From: Dermanyssus gallinae
Lineage: Eukaryota; Arthropoda; Arachnida; Mesostigmata; Dermanyssidae
Direction: 5' to 3'
DNA: 64,000 nt
NCBI GenBank assembly: GCA_003439945.1
Contig: QVRM01005467.1
Location: 87,001-151,000 of the forward strand
Numbering within the stretch: position 1 is the first letter of the stretch; each line of letters starts with the position of its first letter. A program made the translations under genes and the position numbers. Positions 1-11,704 of this stretch are shown piece by piece. The notes under the pieces were generated by a model. The model was given only the letters and a program-made list of their open reading frames with translations, was not told the origin of the DNA and did not search any database.

Positions 1-401
1 GGAAACACGCGCGTCTTTTTGGCCTTGGTTGAGCAAATGCGGCACCCATTTTGCTCTTAGCTTTTTCATCTTCAAGTTCTCGTGGAGGATGAAATGCACA
101 CTACCCAAACTGATCCCCAAGGGTTCCGCTATCTCCCTAATGTTCACTCGCTTATCTGCGGCAACGATGTTCGGCACTTTTTCCACGTTTTCCTCATCAG
201 TTGCCATTTTTGGGCGTCCTGAACGTAGTTCATCCTCGGTGCTGATGCGAACTCTTTTTAACTCATTAATCCAGTTGGAAACAGTGGCAAAACATGGCGC
301 AGAGTCACCATACATCTCGTCTAACTCAGTTTTCACTTGAGTCGCGTTTCAATCTTTGAAATAAAAATGCTTGATAACCACTCGAAACTTTTTTTCTCCA
401 T
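1..401 (-). pseudogene. Mariner M1 transposase, N-terminal part, inactivated
   Basis: The aligned start codon is at 399-401. Compared with the intact M1 transposase (33002-34048), this copy has a one-base deletion in the A-run just after the start (around 389-396). It also has a TGA at 349-351 where the intact copy has a tryptophan codon (motif FYFKGWNATQ). Downstream of these lesions the paired helix-turn-helix region, including the motif IREIAE, stays readable to the window edge. The catalytic domain lies outside the window. The product cannot be a full transposase from this start, so this copy is probably dead, although its close match to M1 suggests it is young. Confidence 0.9.
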
Positions 402-577
402 TTTTCAAAAACACGCCAATACGTTGCACGGGAAAAGCGATCAAACGAAATCTCAACGGCCAATCACCATCATATTTTGACTGCTAGCAGTCGAAAAGTT
501 GCCGTTTCCAATTGCAGTGAAAGCGCGCCAATCTCGAATTCTGAAAAGCTCATTTTAAGAACCTGCTGAACTACCTG
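1..577 (-). mobile_element. Mariner M1, partial copy cut by window start
   Basis: This is the 5' part of a mariner element read on the minus strand. Its sequence matches the complete copy at 32936-34225 almost base for base. The outer inverted repeat lies at about 550-577 and differs from the complete copy at a few positions. It is followed by a TA dinucleotide at 578-579, as expected for a mariner target site. The rest of the element lies outside the window. Confidence 0.95.
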
Positions 578-1767
578 TATGCATTAGAATTACTTTTTCT
601 TCTGCTCCTAGTTTTCCTCCGTCTATTACTTATCTATGTGTATCAACATACCTGTAGATGCCATTGGCATGACGATAGCCATAGGTTCCAACTCGACGCC
701 CAAGCACGTCCTGCTGCTCACGGTGCATCTGGAGATTGCCTTCCTCATCTTTCGTCTCGTAGGCAAACTCGAATGCAGCCCCCGCATTTGGTGTCGGCGC
801 CTCGCTATTGCTTACGGCAGCTTCCTGGCAAAATTAGTAGTGACACAGTGGCATTCAGTTTAATATTAGCTCACACAGATATCATAGATTGCGCTTGATA
901 GCTCATCAAAACATTATATATATGGTATTTATTGTAGAATACACTTTTAAGAAAAAAAGTATATATATATACACACACACACACATTATATCGAATTTTT
1001 ATTTCGCAGCAATGTCTTTTAAATGTCTTATAATTATAAATACAACATTGTCATTATATATCATTTGAACACTTCAGCGGTCGTCCAATCGATTTTTAGC
1101 ACACGTCTGCGAGTAGAACAGACGCCGGCATTTGAACGCCAACTTGGTGAAATCCTTGGGTTGAACACACCAAGAGATGGTACCTCATGTACGCGTGCTG
1201 GCTAGTGCATGTCATTTCATTCCAAAGCTCGCCGAGGCCTCGTTCCTTCTTCGTTGCCACTCCAGCAACAATTGCCGAAATAATGCTGTAATAATAATAC
1301 TGCCGAAGTAATGCTTCCACGGTCGGTTCTCAGCCTATTATTGAATTGCTAATAGACGATCAAATATTGTTCTAGATTCAATATGATTCTAAACGAGTGA
1401 TTTTTTTTAACGAGTGATACTTGTATTCGAGTGCGCCTGGCTATGTTTTTACTGAGTTCCTCACAGGTGCTCCTTGGGTATAAATTCCCCTCTTAAATAC
1501 TAAAAGCATAAACATGTTTATCAGTAGCTGACTTATTAACGTTATCAGATGCGATGTTCGTAAATATATTTTAGTGTTTATATACATGCATGCATTATTG
1601 AATACGCGTGAAAAAGGAGCTTTTCGGAAGAGTTTTACAGTTACATAGGTATACAGATTTGCGGTTCTATTTACCTAGGCTTCTGACCCACATACAGCAT
1701 ACGCATAGACAGGGTTTGCACAGAGACACAATGCTAATGATGATTGATAAATTATTATCCAAAACTA

Positions 1768-1771
<4 letters not shown>

Positions 1772-1820
<49 letters not shown>
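1772..1820. repeat. (TA)n microsatellite
   Basis: An uninterrupted TA dinucleotide array of about 49 bases. Confidence 0.97.
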
Positions 1821-1823
<3 letters not shown>

Positions 1824-1972
1824 AAACTATACTCGTATATAGAAATATAAACGACATACCGTTATTTCGCTAACCGGCGTAAGAGCCACTGAGACGAGGG
1901 CAGTCGCGAGCAGGCTAGTGAAGGTAGAGCTTCGCCTAGAAATCATCCTGAAACGGAACCAATGCAAACAAT

Positions 1973-1974
1973 TA

Positions 1975-2043
<69 letters not shown>

Positions 2044-2076
2044 TTTTTATTTAAGTAATGCCTAAGCAGTTGCAAC

Positions 2077-2106
<30 letters not shown>
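1973..2106. repeat. Two (TA)n microsatellites separated by about 38 bp
   Basis: TA arrays occupy about 1973-2041 and 2080-2106. The unique sequence between them shows no gene. Confidence 0.95.
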
Positions 2107-2111
<5 letters not shown>

Positions 2112-2723
2112 CTTACGGAGTCACATGTATATGCCATATAATTCAATTTTTCAATTTCAATTCAGACGTGGTTTATTTACGGAACTGCATACATTCACAT
2201 GCTTAAGTTCTCGTTATGAAAAGTGGTACAAGGGTTTGGGAATAAAAGGAGAAAAAGAAGAAGATAAAGCAGCAGATAATACCTATATCTTATTATTGGC
2301 GATACTGACATACAAGGCAAAGGAGCATACTGAGCTATAACTTCATTAACATTATAACTCGAAATGACAGGTGAAAACTAAGAAATTAGATCATCGCCTT
2401 CAGTAGATTCCCTTTCTCCGTCATGTATTCCTATTTAAAAGCCATATTTTGACGTCTCGGGTAAAGCAGGTCAGGGACTTTGAGTGACGGATTTCATGCG
2501 GGATACTCTCCCACACGACGGGCAGTCTATATACAAGAGATTGGGCACTAGATCTTTTCTGTACCCGAGGTATCACAAAAGTGGTGGCCCGTCGCGAAGT
2601 TTTCCGCCGCTGAGGGACTAGAGGGAAGGCAACCTCAACAGGTACTAAACTACGACGGATCTTGAAGCCGAAAGTACCTACTTGAAGACGATACAGCGAA
2701 TCGATGGATAGGATCTTATAATC

Positions 2724-2726
<3 letters not shown>

Positions 2727-2768
<42 letters not shown>
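2727..2768. repeat. (TA)n microsatellite
   Basis: A pure AT dinucleotide array that directly abuts the 3' part of the LINE remnant at 2770-3660. Confidence 0.97.
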
Positions 2769-2769
<1 letters not shown>

Positions 2770-2770
<1 letters not shown>

Positions 2771-3660
2771 AACAGATTGGCTACGTCTCATCCCAAATAT
2801 AGCCCTCAGAGCATCGTTCTGCATGACCTGAGCCCGATGCAAACACACACATATAATAAAGAGCCTAAACCTGGCTACTGTAAACTTTGGTAAAACCAGA
2901 CTTTTGTACAACTTCACATAGAAATAGGATTTTAAAAATCACACTAATATGAGGAAAATATTTAACTACTGGCACGTTACCGAGTGCATAAAGTGGCGAA
3001 CAGCCATCTAAATTTTGTAGATAGGATTGTCGGCTGCTGAGTATGATTTCGTTGATGAAGTTGTCCACAAATAAGAGATGAGTGACACCCTCTGGAATCA
3101 CTACTGGAAGATCAAGAACGTATATCCTGAAAAGCAGGGGCCCAGTGCACTCTCCTTGCGGCACCGCCGAACTACAGTGAATGAAGTCACTTTCCACGTT
3201 ACCGACTTTGACGCTAAATCTTCACCCGGTGAGATACGCTGATACCCATTGACAATTTGTGGAATCAATGTCAATACTTTCTAGTTTTTGTAACATCAGT
3301 TTGTGATTCACCTTGCCAAGTACCTTTGGAACATCAAAATATGTGCAATAAAATGTTCTACGATTAGTTATGTGTCGGCTTCAATCGTGGAACACATATA
3401 TAAGTTGTGTTCCCGTGGAATGGCCCCTGACGAACTCACGCTTTTTGTGTTAATCCTTTCGTTACACACTAAAATAAATTGAGTACGTGCATGATTAACT
3501 TCTCTATTGAAATACACGTGGTGACCACCGGCCGGTAATCTTCCAACGAATCTTTAGCACCTTTTTTAAATGCAGGCGTTACAATTGAGCTACGAAATAA
3601 CGGAGGGACTAGCCTATCGCAATACGAGATCTCTGGACAATATATTGCAGTAATAATTGT
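2770..3660 (-). pseudogene. Decayed LINE reverse transcriptase
   Basis: Read on the minus strand in changing frames, this stretch gives the typical order of RT motifs of a Jockey/CR1-like non-LTR retrotransposon. First comes SSIVTPAFKKGAKDSLEDYR (around 3530-3600), the finger block before the catalytic motifs. Next is a frame reading FDVPKVLGKVNHKL (around 3310-3340), matching the motif A block, then VPQGECTGPLLF (around 3120-3170), the motif B block. LLFVDN (around 3065-3085) stands where the catalytic FADD/YADD should be, so at least one catalytic aspartate is lost. A C-terminal block with MQNDALRAIFG lies at about 2790-2830. Stops and frame changes interrupt the coding frame throughout. 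The clade assignment is tentative. Confidence 0.85.
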
Positions 3661-4029
3661 ATTTGGTATTGTAGCGTTATGTGTATACAATGACGTGTCA
3701 AATAAAAAGATACAAACGTCGTAACAGCTAAGCAGGTTCAAATTTGAATATGCCCTTTTAGGATAGCGTAGTGCTCGAATGGAGTGTTTTGTCGTGATTG
3801 TGCGCATGCGCGGGCGCCTGTGCAATTGTGTATCAAGTCCAATTGACACGCAACCCAATGTTCCCATTGCATGATTCGACATTTAAGGAGTAGGAGATGT
3901 TATCAGATATACGATTGCCCAAAGTGTTCAACCGGCCGATGGATTGGTGAACGACCTGGTAAGAAGCAATCGCCGTGATTGTGGGGGCCAACGTTGGAGC
4001 AGTGTGAACAACTGTGCACAACACATTGG

Positions 4030-4516
4030 ACAACCGGAACGTGTGCACACAATGGGTATGGGGTTAGCACTGCAAGACCTGTTTCGGTATCATGAAGACC
4101 CCACCAGTTTGGGGCGGATCGTCACCGGTGACGAGAGTTGGTGCCATCACGTCGAGCCAGAACGAAGGTGAGACATAAATACAACGGACGTCGTCAGCTT
4201 CTCCTAAAAAAAGTCGAAGCTGTGCCTTCAACAAGGAAAGGTGATGCTCAACGAACGTTTTTGCCGTCCGAGGTCCGATACTCATCGAATTCCTAAAGCA
4301 CGGAAAAACCATTAATGGCGACGTGTACTGAGGGACTCTCCGTAAGCTTCGCAACTCCATTACGAGCAAATGGCTGGACTGCTTACGAAGGGAGTCATTC
4401 TGCTCGGCGATAATACGATCGTGGGAGTCCACACGTCTCCAGAGTTACATAAAGTGTTGGAGGCTAAGTTCAAGTGGGAGCAACTTGAGTTTCTGCCCTA
4501 CAGCCTGGACATGTTG
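4030..4516 (+). pseudogene. Decayed mariner transposase
   Basis: The frame at 4121-4141 reads VTGDESW, the block around the first catalytic aspartate of mariner transposases. Further on, a shifted frame gives IEFLKHGKTINGDVY (about 4285-4330). Then comes a block starting GVILLGDN (about 4388-4412) that matches the second catalytic aspartate block. The last part reads FKWEQLEFLPYSLDM (about 4465-4514), where mariners have a PPYSPDL motif. Several frame shifts and stops break it. Homology ends at about 4516, where a LINE 3' end begins, so the C-terminus was cut off by that junction. No inverted repeats are recognisable. Confidence 0.8.
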
Positions 4517-4618
4517 GGGACACTACTGGTTTTTAGTGGGTTTGAGTCCCACACTACCGGTCCATGCTTGCCACGGTATCTCTGTGTGCAACGGCATTTT
4601 CCAGTTAGCCTCTAAAAA
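4517..4618 (+). mobile_element. 3' end fragment of a LINE A-family element
   Basis: About 100 bases match the last 105 bases of LINE A (about 45140-45246). They share a TTTTTAGTGGG segment, a small hairpin at 4536-4552 (GTGGG stem, CCCAC partner) and a terminal CCAGTTAG block followed by a short A-run at about 4612-4617. It is an extreme 5' truncation of the kind made by target-primed reverse transcription, sitting on the broken mariner at 4030-4516. Confidence 0.85.
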
Positions 4619-4725
4619 AGAGGCCTCTGGTGATTACTCTTAATAAGTACTTCAGTTATGCTCACAGAGTCTAGTCCTCTTCAGAACCTTTTCACTTGAA
4701 CACCGTATATATGTATGTATGTATG

Positions 4726-4789
<64 letters not shown>

Positions 4790-5280
4790 ATCCATGCTAT
4801 TGTGCACAATGGTAATTCGAAAAGCTTTGGTTGATAAGTGGATATGAAACCGCATCCCCGGACAGTATGTATGGACAGTACAGAACATTTCTAACTAAAG
4901 GCTTCAATCTGTACGACGGACTCCGTGACCCGACCATCTAAAACTCACTAAAAGTCTGCATTATGGCTACCTTTTAATTTGTCACAAGACGAAGAGGAGG
5001 CGCGGGTCTGGCTTGAGAACTTCTTGTAGATTTCAACGAGGGCCGGCTTTCAAGATAGGCTTCCACCCATAAAAATGAAGCGACAACGGTCACCAAAGTA
5101 GTTAGTCGCCTTTTCTCTTTTTTTAGTCTTATTTTCTTTAAGGGTGAAATTGCGGCGATGATCACTGGAAGAAGGTGGTACGTGACGAGCGATTGGTAGA
5201 ATGTTTGCCAAAAATGTTCGCTGCTTGCACCAAAGATCTCTATAGCGAAGAGATTTAAAGCGACTCTTAGGCGATAGTAT
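4619..5280. other. Gene-free stretch with TATG and TA repeats
   Basis: A (TATG)n tract at about 4706-4731 runs into a (TA)n array at 4732-4787. No gene or recognisable TE is visible in the remainder. Confidence 0.6.
4732..4787. repeat. (TA)n microsatellite
   Basis: A TA dinucleotide array of about 56 bases that continues from a (TATG)n tract. Confidence 0.97.
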
Positions 5281-5283
5281 CTG

Positions 5284-5490
5284 CATTATGATACCAGCCC
5301 ACCGGGGTGAAAACGCAAGCATTTCTCACCGCATCTGGAGTTCCATTAGTGATGCACCCAGCTTACTATCCTGACTTGACATCGTGCAATTACTTCCTGA
5401 TTCCAAAAAAAAAACCGAAAATGGAAGTAGATGTTTTGATTCACTTTAATCGGTACTTAAAGCTATTTAGAACAAGAGCAAGAGAACGCC
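5284..5490 (+). pseudogene. Short decayed mariner transposase fragment
   Basis: The frame reads AFLTASGVPLVMHPAYYPDL and then TSCNYFLIPKKKPKM, matching the block between the second and third catalytic residues of mariner transposases. The preceding bases contain a HYDTSPP reading that resembles the HDNAxPH block. The third catalytic aspartate is replaced by asparagine (SCN where mariners have PxD). This fragment is too short and changed to place in a subfamily. Confidence 0.6.
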
Positions 5491-6282
5491 GAAAAACGTG
5501 TTATTGTGGTTTTCTTTGATACAGGTAACGTCGGGCGTATTTTACTAACCCGGACCGTTTGCCATTCGATTTGCGCAATCTACGGATTTGAAATATGTGT
5601 GATCATTTTATTCATGTTGCATTCGTATTGCAGATTCTTATGCAACAGATCGCCCAAGAAACGAGTCCGCTTGCTACAGAAACGCAGGTTATTATTTATC
5701 AAATGTACTACACATTTGATAGCACAAGATGTTGCACACATAGTGAACGCATTAAGTAAATGAAAATATAGCTTAATATAATGACAATATTAACCGGGAA
5801 CCTCCGCAACGCAATACCGGGGCTTTACCACTAATCCACCATGACTAGTTCACAATGTGGAATACTCGAAAAGAGACAGGAGTTTGTCTATTTTCAACGA
5901 ACTGACACCAAATCAAGATGTGCTCGTATATTACTTGCACAGAGGAGCACTCAAACGTAGAACGTTTGTTACGTTCAGCCGACAGGTTGAGCAACCTATA
6001 GGAGATATACAGCGGCCTGTTGCGGACGGAGAATAGTCTAGAATTAAAAACAACCTATTTGACGTATCAAGGTATACTCACCTATATAAAAAAAAATGGA
6101 ACTCTAGACGTTTTAGTCTGCTATACAAACGTGTATAACGGCTGACTATTAACTTTCAAACCATGGCCGACTGCCGATTGTCCGAAAAGCAAAACAGAGC
6201 CAATTTATGTTCATTACGCCCTGCTATCAAAATATTTATAGTAAAAACAGAAAAATGGATACCATCATTGTCATAGTAGACA

Positions 6283-6283
6283 T

Positions 6284-6331
<48 letters not shown>
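6283..6331. repeat. (TA)n microsatellite
   Basis: TA dinucleotide array with one AAA interruption near 6292. Confidence 0.95.
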
Positions 6332-6333
<2 letters not shown>

Positions 6334-6667
6334 GTTCTTATAAAATGTCGCACGTAAGGTATGCACTTAATTTTACACGTTACTTATTACTTATAATAAT
6401 ATTATAGCAATGAAACAAATACTGGTATGCGCAAGATTTTAGTAATTCGGGTAGCATTGGCTTAGCTATATTTGCATGTAAATCGAAAACTGCAAGCAAT
6501 AGCTAAAACACAACAGCGACAATCGACAAACAGCAAAGATGCATGGACGTTGCTTGCGTTGCGTATGTCGCGGTACTATGACAGCGCAGACACAACAGAC
6601 AGAAGGTTTCCGTTTTAATGATGTGTCGAATCTACATCCAGAAAAGGCTTTAGTATGCGTTTGTGTG

Positions 6668-6669
<2 letters not shown>

Positions 6670-6735
<66 letters not shown>
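6670..6735. repeat. (TA)n microsatellite
   Basis: TA dinucleotide array of about 66 bases preceded by a short GT tract. Confidence 0.97.
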
Positions 6736-6742
<7 letters not shown>

Positions 6743-6837
6743 ATGACGGCAAATACATTGCCTAAGAATAGAGAGTCCTTTGGGTCGATAACATAATTGA
6801 CTTTATTTGAGCTGGTTCTTATATATATATTTAGTTT

Positions 6838-7065
6838 ATGTATAATACATTAGGTATATGTTACACATATCACGATGGATTGGCTAAGCCAATGGGCGCG
6901 TATTGTGACTGTCACGTGTCCGAATCGACGAGGCCAGGCCGATACCACTTCAGACGTGTGCCCCGAGCGGAGGCAGCGTATCCACGTTGTATATCAAGAT
7001 CCAAACGTTGCTTAAAAAAGGACGACGACCTGTTATCACCGGATGACAAATTTAATAAAGTTTAG
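6838..7065 (-). mobile_element. LINE F fragment (C-terminal coding end and 3' end)
   Basis: Read on the minus strand, one frame gives FFKQRLDLDIQRGYAA, a block also present in the fragment at 26725-27290 (FIKQRLYFDIQRGNAA). The two stretches align through the rest of the 3' end, including a shared ATGTTACACATATCAC segment. The coding block resembles the C-terminal region of LINE-encoded polymerases that I recall from invertebrate genomes. No catalytic motif is present, so the class call rests on that recall. TA-rich tracts border both ends (about 6820 and 7069-7086). Confidence 0.6.
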
Positions 7066-8770
7066 AAAAAATATATATATATATATTGTAAAAATAAATG
7101 ATTATCTACCAATCTGTCATTTAATAGCATACCGACGACAATTTTGCGAGAAAACCACTTCTATAAATTCCTAGTGCGGGTGAGTGGTCTGTGATTGGCC
7201 TGCTACAAAGGAACCGATTGTTAAGTATGCACCTACAAAGAGACAAATATATGACATATAATAAATATTACACATTTAGGTAATGTTTCTCGCCTTGCAG
7301 ACGGGCGAGTTCGTTGTCCATGTATTGTCTTTACGCATCGCGTATGCACCCCCTCCCTTCAACAGCAGAGGACGCACGCTTTGTACGGACGCAAGGCATC
7401 CGCCGTCTGCTATGGATGGCGGTGTGCTGCAGTTACCGCGGACAGTGCTTAATTCTCAACAAATAGCATCACCATGACGATCAGTCACCGTGGCAGAGTT
7501 ATAACTACACCACTACTTCTACTGCATTACTACCTCTGTTTTTTGCTTGTAAAGAAGTAACTGGAAAATGAGGTCTGCACATTTAGCCTTCAGTTAGATA
7601 AACTCGCAGGTGTGACGCTTTAACACACTGAAAAGTTGTCATCTCTCTGTCCCCCTTCATCCAGAAACTACAGCGCAATTACTTCAAGTAATCGGGGGAA
7701 ATAGCGCGAGTATAGTCTGAAGTAAATTATAGTCTGAAGTACATTCTAGTCTGAAGTCAGGCAGTCAGACCCCTCGAAGGCGTGAACAGAGGACGAACGT
7801 CTGGCGCCAACATAAATAAATCCCGCCGCATCCGAAGTCTGACATTATTGTGTTTCCAACCGCCGGAAGGGTAGAGAGAGGTGCATGGCAGAGTTTCGAG
7901 CAGTCTGCACTTAGACACTCTGGATCGTTCTGGCTCACCAGCTCGCCTGGTTTGTCCTAGCCCGGGAAAGAAGCGAGCGTAGAAATCATATTATGAAGAA
8001 TGCCGCCACACGGACGGCAGGCAACTATTTTGTAGATGCTTTTATGCGCGGAAATACGCGGCTGGAGGACAGTCACCGCGCGCTACGGGGGCACGCGGGT
8101 GCCCTCTAATGGTCGAGATGAGGATGTTCCGCAAGTGGCTATGGCAATCCAGGGCTCCATCGAACGGCTTGACGCATCCGCTCGGGTTCGTGAGCTGAAG
8201 ACAGAACGAGATTCACGAGATACGGTTTGACTACAAGGCTTCCTTCGCACGGTCTCAAAGTAGTGTCACACATTTCCGAACTCTGAGGGATGGAAAGGGT
8301 TAAGGTTTTCAGTAGGTAAAAGTCTTTCCTAGATGATGTTGGCTGCCAGTACCGATAGTGCATAAGCGTTTTTAAAACTTCCATATCAAAACGAAGACTT
8401 GTCCCTGGTGTGTTGTAGTGATTCTTGTTTAAAACGTCCCGGAAACGCGGTGCTGCGCCCACTGCAGGATTGCATGTACTAAGGTATCCTCGAGTCCACC
8501 GACGTAAGCGGGGCAAGGAGCATTTACAGTTTTGAACAAGTGGGACTTGAAGCCACCGTGATCCATTGGGATTTAGGTTTTATGGAAGGCCAGTTTTCCC
8601 CGGGCAACTCTAGCCAAACTCTGATGTTGGCTCGTTAGTTAGCTTAGGAAGACTTGTGCCTGGAGCAACCTTCTCTAGACACAGGTCGTCCTATCACAAA
8701 GAAATGCTAGGCTAATCGTTGTTACTTTTTTAGTCGTTACTGCTGCTTACGTTATTGTTTTTATCCTTAT
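7066..8770. other. Gene-free stretch
   Basis: No ORF with recognisable motifs, RNA gene or mobile element was found. The sequence is of mixed composition, with a locally repeated AGTCTGAAGT word around 7715-7760. Confidence 0.5.
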
Positions 8771-8856
8771 AGCCGATTAATTGATTTATTATTCGCTTGT
8801 CATGTATACCTAAATACACACGTCATCCTTTTATATCAGGGGCGCTTAGGGCGGCA
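8771..8856 (+). repeat. Dispersed repeat H, copy 1
   Basis: A block of about 75 bases containing TATACCTAAATACA and TATCAGGGGCGCTTAG recurs in inverted orientation at about 11705-11785. A weaker copy in direct orientation lies at 21806-21885. The family is not recognised. Confidence 0.65.
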
Positions 8857-8904
8857 GCCTATCTGTTACCTACGCATCCATATAATCAATGTATACTTCA
8901 ACAC

Positions 8905-9895
8905 CTACTGAGTATTTGCTTTCCATTGGGACAACCTTTTATTTGTAATATCGACCAGATCTTTTCTAACATTTGGCCCTATATCTAGGGCCTCCGACAG
9001 CTCTATATCTCTGCTCCCCCCTAAGGCTGTACATTCCTTAACGATATGCTCGATTGATTCATTCCATAGCCCACATGTTCGACATTCTGTACTTTGCACC
9101 TCCCTATATTTAGCTCTTTGCATCCTTATATTCAACATCCCTGCCCAGGAATCTGCCAGTAGCCCACTCGCTCTTAAATTATCGTATACCCATTCTACCC
9201 CGCCCCTTTTCCCGCTTTTCATTTCTATATATACTTGCCAAACTCGATCTGGAACCCACCGCCAATTTCCATTTGGGTGTATATGACTTGTTTACCCTCA
9301 ATTTCACCATTTTCTCCGATAGCCTCGCTCTTGCCTATTGCTGACAATTGTACTTAATCTCCCTAGCTGCGAACTGTACTCTGCGATCTCACTTCGTTTT
9401 TATACTAAGTACCGTCTTTACCAGCTGCATCTGTTTAACTTAACTTTTATTTGCGACATTTTTAATCCTAATACTAAACTTGGCTAACTTTGTTCTTCCC
9501 TTTGTTTCCTTACATTTTGACATCCCCTCCCCTCAAGAAATTCCCTGGCGCAATTAAAACGGCAATCCAATGCAAATATTATTACTTTTTTTGTATTGTC
9601 TGTAACTTCTTGCCCAACCCCGCGCTGTGGACTAGAAAGGCATTAGCAAAAATCAATCCTGGTACATATATGACCTTCCATATATTCCTTGTTACTATAT
9701 ATTTATTAAACTCCCAGAGGCCCTTACACATTACCGCTTTTCTTCTTCTTTCAGCCTTACCCGTAATATATCTTTTTCCTCTAAATAACCATTCCCTGTT
9801 GTCATTGTCACCCCAAGATACTTGTACTGGCTTTTATAATCCAATTCCTTCGCACGTATTACAAGCTTCCTTTCTCCCCTAATTACACTAAATAC
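8905..9895 (-). pseudogene. Decayed LINE polymerase, C-terminal part (LINE G)
   Basis: On the minus strand an open frame at 8905-9222 carries a cysteine-histidine motif, CRTCGLWNESIEHIVKEC, of the type found near the C-terminus of LINE ORF2 proteins. Upstream, around 9780-9850, a frame reads KELDYKSQYKYLGVTMTT, matching the YLGV block that follows the RT palm. The stretch between is broken by many stops, so the element is an old remnant. Its style resembles LINE D at 45290-46243, but the same family is not proven. Confidence 0.75.
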
Positions 9896-9976
9896 TAAAA
9901 TTGCGCTCCTTTTTCATAAGATATTTTGCTATATGATATTTTGCAATCCTGGTATTTATTTATATTAATTAGTGTA

Positions 9977-11297
9977 CATATGCTGTTCAATCGTTATCGC
10001 GACTTTTGTGTTTTTTCAAAAATTATTTATTTATTCATGAATATCTATTTTGTCCCCTTTAAAGTAATCCCCATGAGATATTATACACTTGTGCCAAAGG
10101 TTTTTCCAATATTCGAAGCACTTCAAAAAACCATTTTTTTTATCTTGTTCAGCTCCTCCTTCGATGCCGTCTTTATCTCGTCAAGCGTAGCGTAACGTCG
10201 TCCTTTCATGGGCCTCTTCAGTTTAGGGAACAAGAAAAAGTCACAGGGGGCCAGATCTGGGGAATACGGTGGCTGCGGCATCATTAGTGTGTTGTTTTTG
10301 GCCAAAAACTCGCGCACAAGCAACGATGTGTGAGCAGGGGCGTTATCGTGGTGCAAAAGCCAATTTTTGTTCTTCTACAAATCCGGGCGTTTCTGGCGGA
10401 TTGCTTCGCGCAAATTGCGCATAACTTGCAGGTAATATTCCTTATTGACCGTTCTACCCTGTGGCAAGAACTCATGATGCACCACGCCCCTGCAATCGAA
10501 GAAAACTGTCAGCAAAACTTTCACATTCGACCGAACTTGGCGCGCTTTTTTCGGTCTTGGTTCGTGCGGCAGCTTCCATTGAGATGATTGAGCTTTGGTT
10601 TCCACGTCATAACCATAAACCCACGATTCGTCACCAGTTATGACCCTCTGGAGCAAATTTGGGTCGTCGCGGACAGAGTCCAACATCTCATTAGCAATGT
10701 GCATGCGATGCTGTTTTTGGTCGCAATTGAGCAATTTTGGTACGAATTTCGCGGCGACCCGTCTCATGCCCAAATCATTGATAAAAATCGAATGGCACGA
10801 GCCAATCGATATGTTTAGGTCCTCAGCAACTTCTCTAACGGTGATTCGACGATTGGCCAATACCATTTTCTCCACTTCATTAATTTTTTCGTCTGTTGCT
10901 GAAGTGCTCGGGCGTCCGGCACGCTCTTCGTCGTTCACATCTTCTCGGCCTTCTGAGAACATTTTGTACCACCGATAAACGTTGCTTCGGTCCAAGGTAG
11001 CTTCTCCGTATGCCACAGTCAACATTCGGAATGCATCCGCGCACTTAATTTCGTTTTTCACACAAAATTTGATACAGGTTCTTTGATCCATTTTTTTGAA
11101 TAGGTAAAAATCGAAGACGATCCAAAACACGTGCAAGCAAAGCAGCTGTCAACAATTAAGTGAACATTCAAACTGGCCGAGCTTGTCGGCATAAGTGAGA
11201 GACATGAGTAACAACCTAACGCCACAAAAAATCGAAATTCGAATATACGTAACCCGCGAAAATTTTTCCCCCCGCGATACTTTTTGAACACACCTCG
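9977..11297 (-). mobile_element. Mariner M2, nearly complete
   Basis: The right inverted repeat reads, inward on the minus strand, CGAGGTGTGTTCAAAAAGTA. The left end (about 9977-10002) is a degraded match sharing GTTCAA and TATCGCG. TA dinucleotides flank the element at 9975-9976 and 11298-11299. Its length of about 1.32 kb is normal for mariner. The transposase inside is damaged. Confidence 0.88.
10031..11091 (-). pseudogene. Mariner M2 transposase with one stop and one frameshift
   Basis: The start at 11089-11091 (MDQRTCIKFC) is chosen because it begins the conserved N-terminal helix-turn-helix region. Upstream codons in the same frame fall in the leader. The DNA-binding part includes DEERAGRPSTSATDE and ITVREVAEDL. 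The catalytic domain has ITGDESWVYGYD, HHDNAPAHTS and PPYSPDLAPCDFFLF. The spacing between the second and third aspartates is 34 residues, the D,D34D signature of mariners. A TAG at 10375-10377 stands where a tryptophan is expected (RPDL-stop-KNKNWLL). A frameshift in the A/T runs near 10125-10138 separates the last residues (CFEYWKNLWHKC) from the main frame. The protein would otherwise be of normal mariner length, and these two lesions make it inactive. Confidence 0.92.
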
Positions 11298-11299
11298 TA

Positions 11300-11700
11300 T
11301 ATGGGAATAAATACTACTGCTTACAGTATTGTGGTTGCCGTTTATATTTATATTGTCGTCATCGTTGCAAATGTAATTCGCACCACTGTCTCTAATGTTG
11401 GCTGCCGTTATTGTTTCTGTTGTAATTCGTACCCATAATATTGTAATTTGCTGCCGTAGTTATATATATGATTATAACGTGTTTCTTGTTTGTGCTGCTT
11501 CTGCCATTGTTGCCGCTGCTGTTGGTTGTCATAATAATGTTGCCATTGTATCCGGTTTGTCACTGCATTATTACTGACTCTAGCTTGCCATATTTCTAGA
11601 GATCTAGCGCGCCAGTCATGGAGACGCCAGAGTTAGCTGCCACACTTTGTTGTTGGAAAAACTCTAGATATCTCAAAATCTATGTTGGCAGCACGTTGGC
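11300..11700. other. Gene-free stretch
   Basis: No gene seen. Scattered GTT and GCT words give hydrophobic but unconvincing frames. Confidence 0.5.
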
Positions 11701-11704
11701 TTAT

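Larger units (their letters stand above)
580..2680. other. Gene-free stretch with TA microsatellites
   Basis: I see no supportable gene here. The stretch contains a short (TA)n(CA)n tract near 961-986 and three (TA)n arrays listed separately. All reading frames are short and show no recognisable motif. Confidence 0.6.
5491..6837. other. Gene-free stretch with two TA arrays
   Basis: No gene is supported. TA arrays lie at 6283-6331 and 6670-6735. The rest is AT-rich single-copy-looking DNA. Confidence 0.6.

Noticed and set aside
8139..8516. Minus-strand 125-codon frame
   Set aside because: No motif, no repeat family match and no supporting context.
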